In this document: positions 6,178 to 6,690 of the stretch, piece by piece
How positions within the stretch are numbered: position 1 is the stretch's first letter
How the letters are laid out: the number at the start of each line of letters is the position of its first letter
NCBI GenBank assembly: GCA_016222925.1
Contig: JACRQB010000252.1
Coordinates: 1-6,690 of the forward strand
DNA from: Nitrospirota bacterium
Lineage (GTDB): Bacteria > Nitrospirota > Nitrospiria > Nitrospirales > Nitrospiraceae
DNA: 6,690 bases
Reading direction: 5' to 3'
Program-made: the position numbers and the translations under genes
The notes under the pieces: generated by a model
What the model was told of the DNA's origin: nothing
What the model saw: only the letters and a program-made list of their open reading frames with translations
Database searches by the model: none

Positions 6178-6540
6178 TCAAAGCTGTCCGCCCACCAAGG
6201 CTCGAACCTGTTCCATGCGTTTGCGGTTGACACCAAGATCGCTGTGGCCCGTGCGGGAAGCAGAACGAAAGTGAACCGTCTTCGTGGTTTCATCGAAGAG
6301 AAACTCCACGTCATCGACGAATCGGAGCAGCAGGCTGGTGAACTCGTAGTGGAGATAGGACTCGTCCTCTTCGACGAGCTTGGTCCGAGGCAATGTTGTA
6401 CACGCTGCTTTCAACGCCTCTTTGGCTTCCGCGCGAGGCTTCTTGTACTGGAAGGGCGCGATGGCATGGGTCTCATCAGTCGCCTGCGTCGATACGCAGT
6501 TAGGGCTGGAAGGGCAAGGGGAAAGCGTTCGCTGGCTCAT
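6178..6540 (-). CDS. DUF1499 family protein
   Basis: This 120-residue protein has the three signatures of DUF1499, a widespread family of unknown function: a Cys-containing N-terminal motif SPCPSSPNCVST (7-18, cysteines C9 and C15), a central LHYEFTSLLLRFVDDVEF (63-80), and the C-terminal FRSASRTGHSDLGVNR (91-106). Many family members carry an N-terminal signal peptide or lipobox; this one starts directly at the motif, so it appears cytoplasmic. I chose ATG at 6540 because it overlaps the stop codon of the upstream prolyl isomerase as ATGA, a classic coupling arrangement, and because the family signature begins just after it. An upstream TTG at 6582 would add 14 residues that run inside the isomerase gene. 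Transcription must come from upstream of the isomerase. Confidence 0.93.
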   Translation of the reverse strand: MSQRTLSPCPSSPNCVSTQATDETHAIAPFQYKKPRAEAKEALKAACTTLPRTKLVEEDESYLHYEFTSLLLRFVDDVEFLFDETTKTVHFRSASRTGHSDLGVNRKRMEQVRALVGGQL

Positions 6541-6690
6541 TGAGGCCGCACTGTACTCGCTTCGATCACCGCCCGCAACCAAATCTCCGCCACCAGTACA
6601 GCATAAGGCGGAATAAGCGCCGGAAGGCCCCTGTCTCGATAGGCCAAGTGGGGACTGATGAGCACCTTCCGATAGCCACCAACCTTCATC
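6537..6690 (-). CDS. FKBP-type peptidyl-prolyl cis-trans isomerase, C-terminal part (cut by window edge)
   Basis: The open frame entering from the right edge encodes the last 50 residues of an FKBP-type prolyl isomerase, which speeds cis-trans rotation about proline bonds in protein folding. The conserved C-terminal half is clear: MKVGGYRKVLISPHLAYRD is the usual G-x-R-x-L-x-I-P-P-x-L-A-Y-G-D region, and GLPALIPPYAVLVAEIWL is the IPP-x-A-x-L-x-F-x-V-x-L end. The phenylalanine normally in the last strand (FKBP12 F99) is Ala here. The AYRD loop has Arg where Gly is usual. Its TGA (6537-6539) overlaps the ATG of DUF1499 as ATGA, so the two are translationally coupled. The start and any signal peptide lie outside the window, so its compartment cannot be told. 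The MKVGG methionine is internal to the family domain and is not the start. Confidence 0.88.
   Translation of the reverse strand, partial: MKVGGYRKVLISPHLAYRDRGLPALIPPYAVLVAEIWLRAVIEASTVRPQ

Noticed and set aside
6141..6543. A plus-strand open frame with a textbook AGGAGG ribosome site (6141-6146) and ATG at 6154, running antisense through DUF1499.
   Set aside because: The opposite strand encodes a clear DUF1499 protein with all family signatures. The plus-strand product is Arg/Leu-rich with no recognisable domain, as expected of a shadow frame. The good ribosome site is probably chance.

Overview
The window looks like chromosomal DNA of a moderately GC-rich Gram-negative bacterium. The gene styles (a tripartite RND efflux pair, a short SpeD-like protein, SCP2, PilZ and DUF1499 single-domain proteins, small zinc-ribbon proteins) remind me most of Nitrospira/Nitrospirota. 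That is an inference from overall resemblance, not a proven assignment. I see no mobile elements, CRISPR arrays, tRNA or rRNA.

Layout. (1) Positions 32-4503, plus strand: a periplasmic adaptor (membrane fusion protein) followed by a full-length RND inner-membrane pump. They form one efflux operon whose outer-membrane TolC partner is not in the window. The 83-nt gap between them holds a 23-codon mini-ORF that starts directly on the adaptor stop codon. The mini-ORF lies mostly inside a 12-bp perfect inverted repeat made of the heptamer GCACTCA. (2) Positions 4510-5379, minus strand, convergent with the pump: a small SCP2 sterol-carrier-like protein, preceded by a SpeD-like pyruvoyl-dependent decarboxylase. 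A perfect 11-bp GC-rich stem-loop sits between them. (3) Positions 5380-5549: a divergent promoter region. (4) Positions 5550-5726, plus strand: a 58-residue zinc-ribbon-like protein of unknown function, possibly read from a leaderless mRNA. (5) Positions 5786-6690, minus strand: an apparent operon running FKBP-type prolyl isomerase (C-terminal part only, cut by the window edge), then DUF1499 (sharing an ATGA stop/start with the isomerase), then a stand-alone PilZ protein.

How they may work together. The adaptor and pump expel small molecules from the cell, driven by protons. The SpeD-like enzyme would make a decarboxylated product for polyamine metabolism, but its substrate is uncertain because aromatic residues equivalent to those reported to hold AdoMet are absent. 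The PilZ protein probably senses cyclic di-GMP. No single new defence or mobile system is evident. The best leads are the SpeD substrate question, the unusual adaptor-pump junction, and the pump's altered proton-relay lysine.
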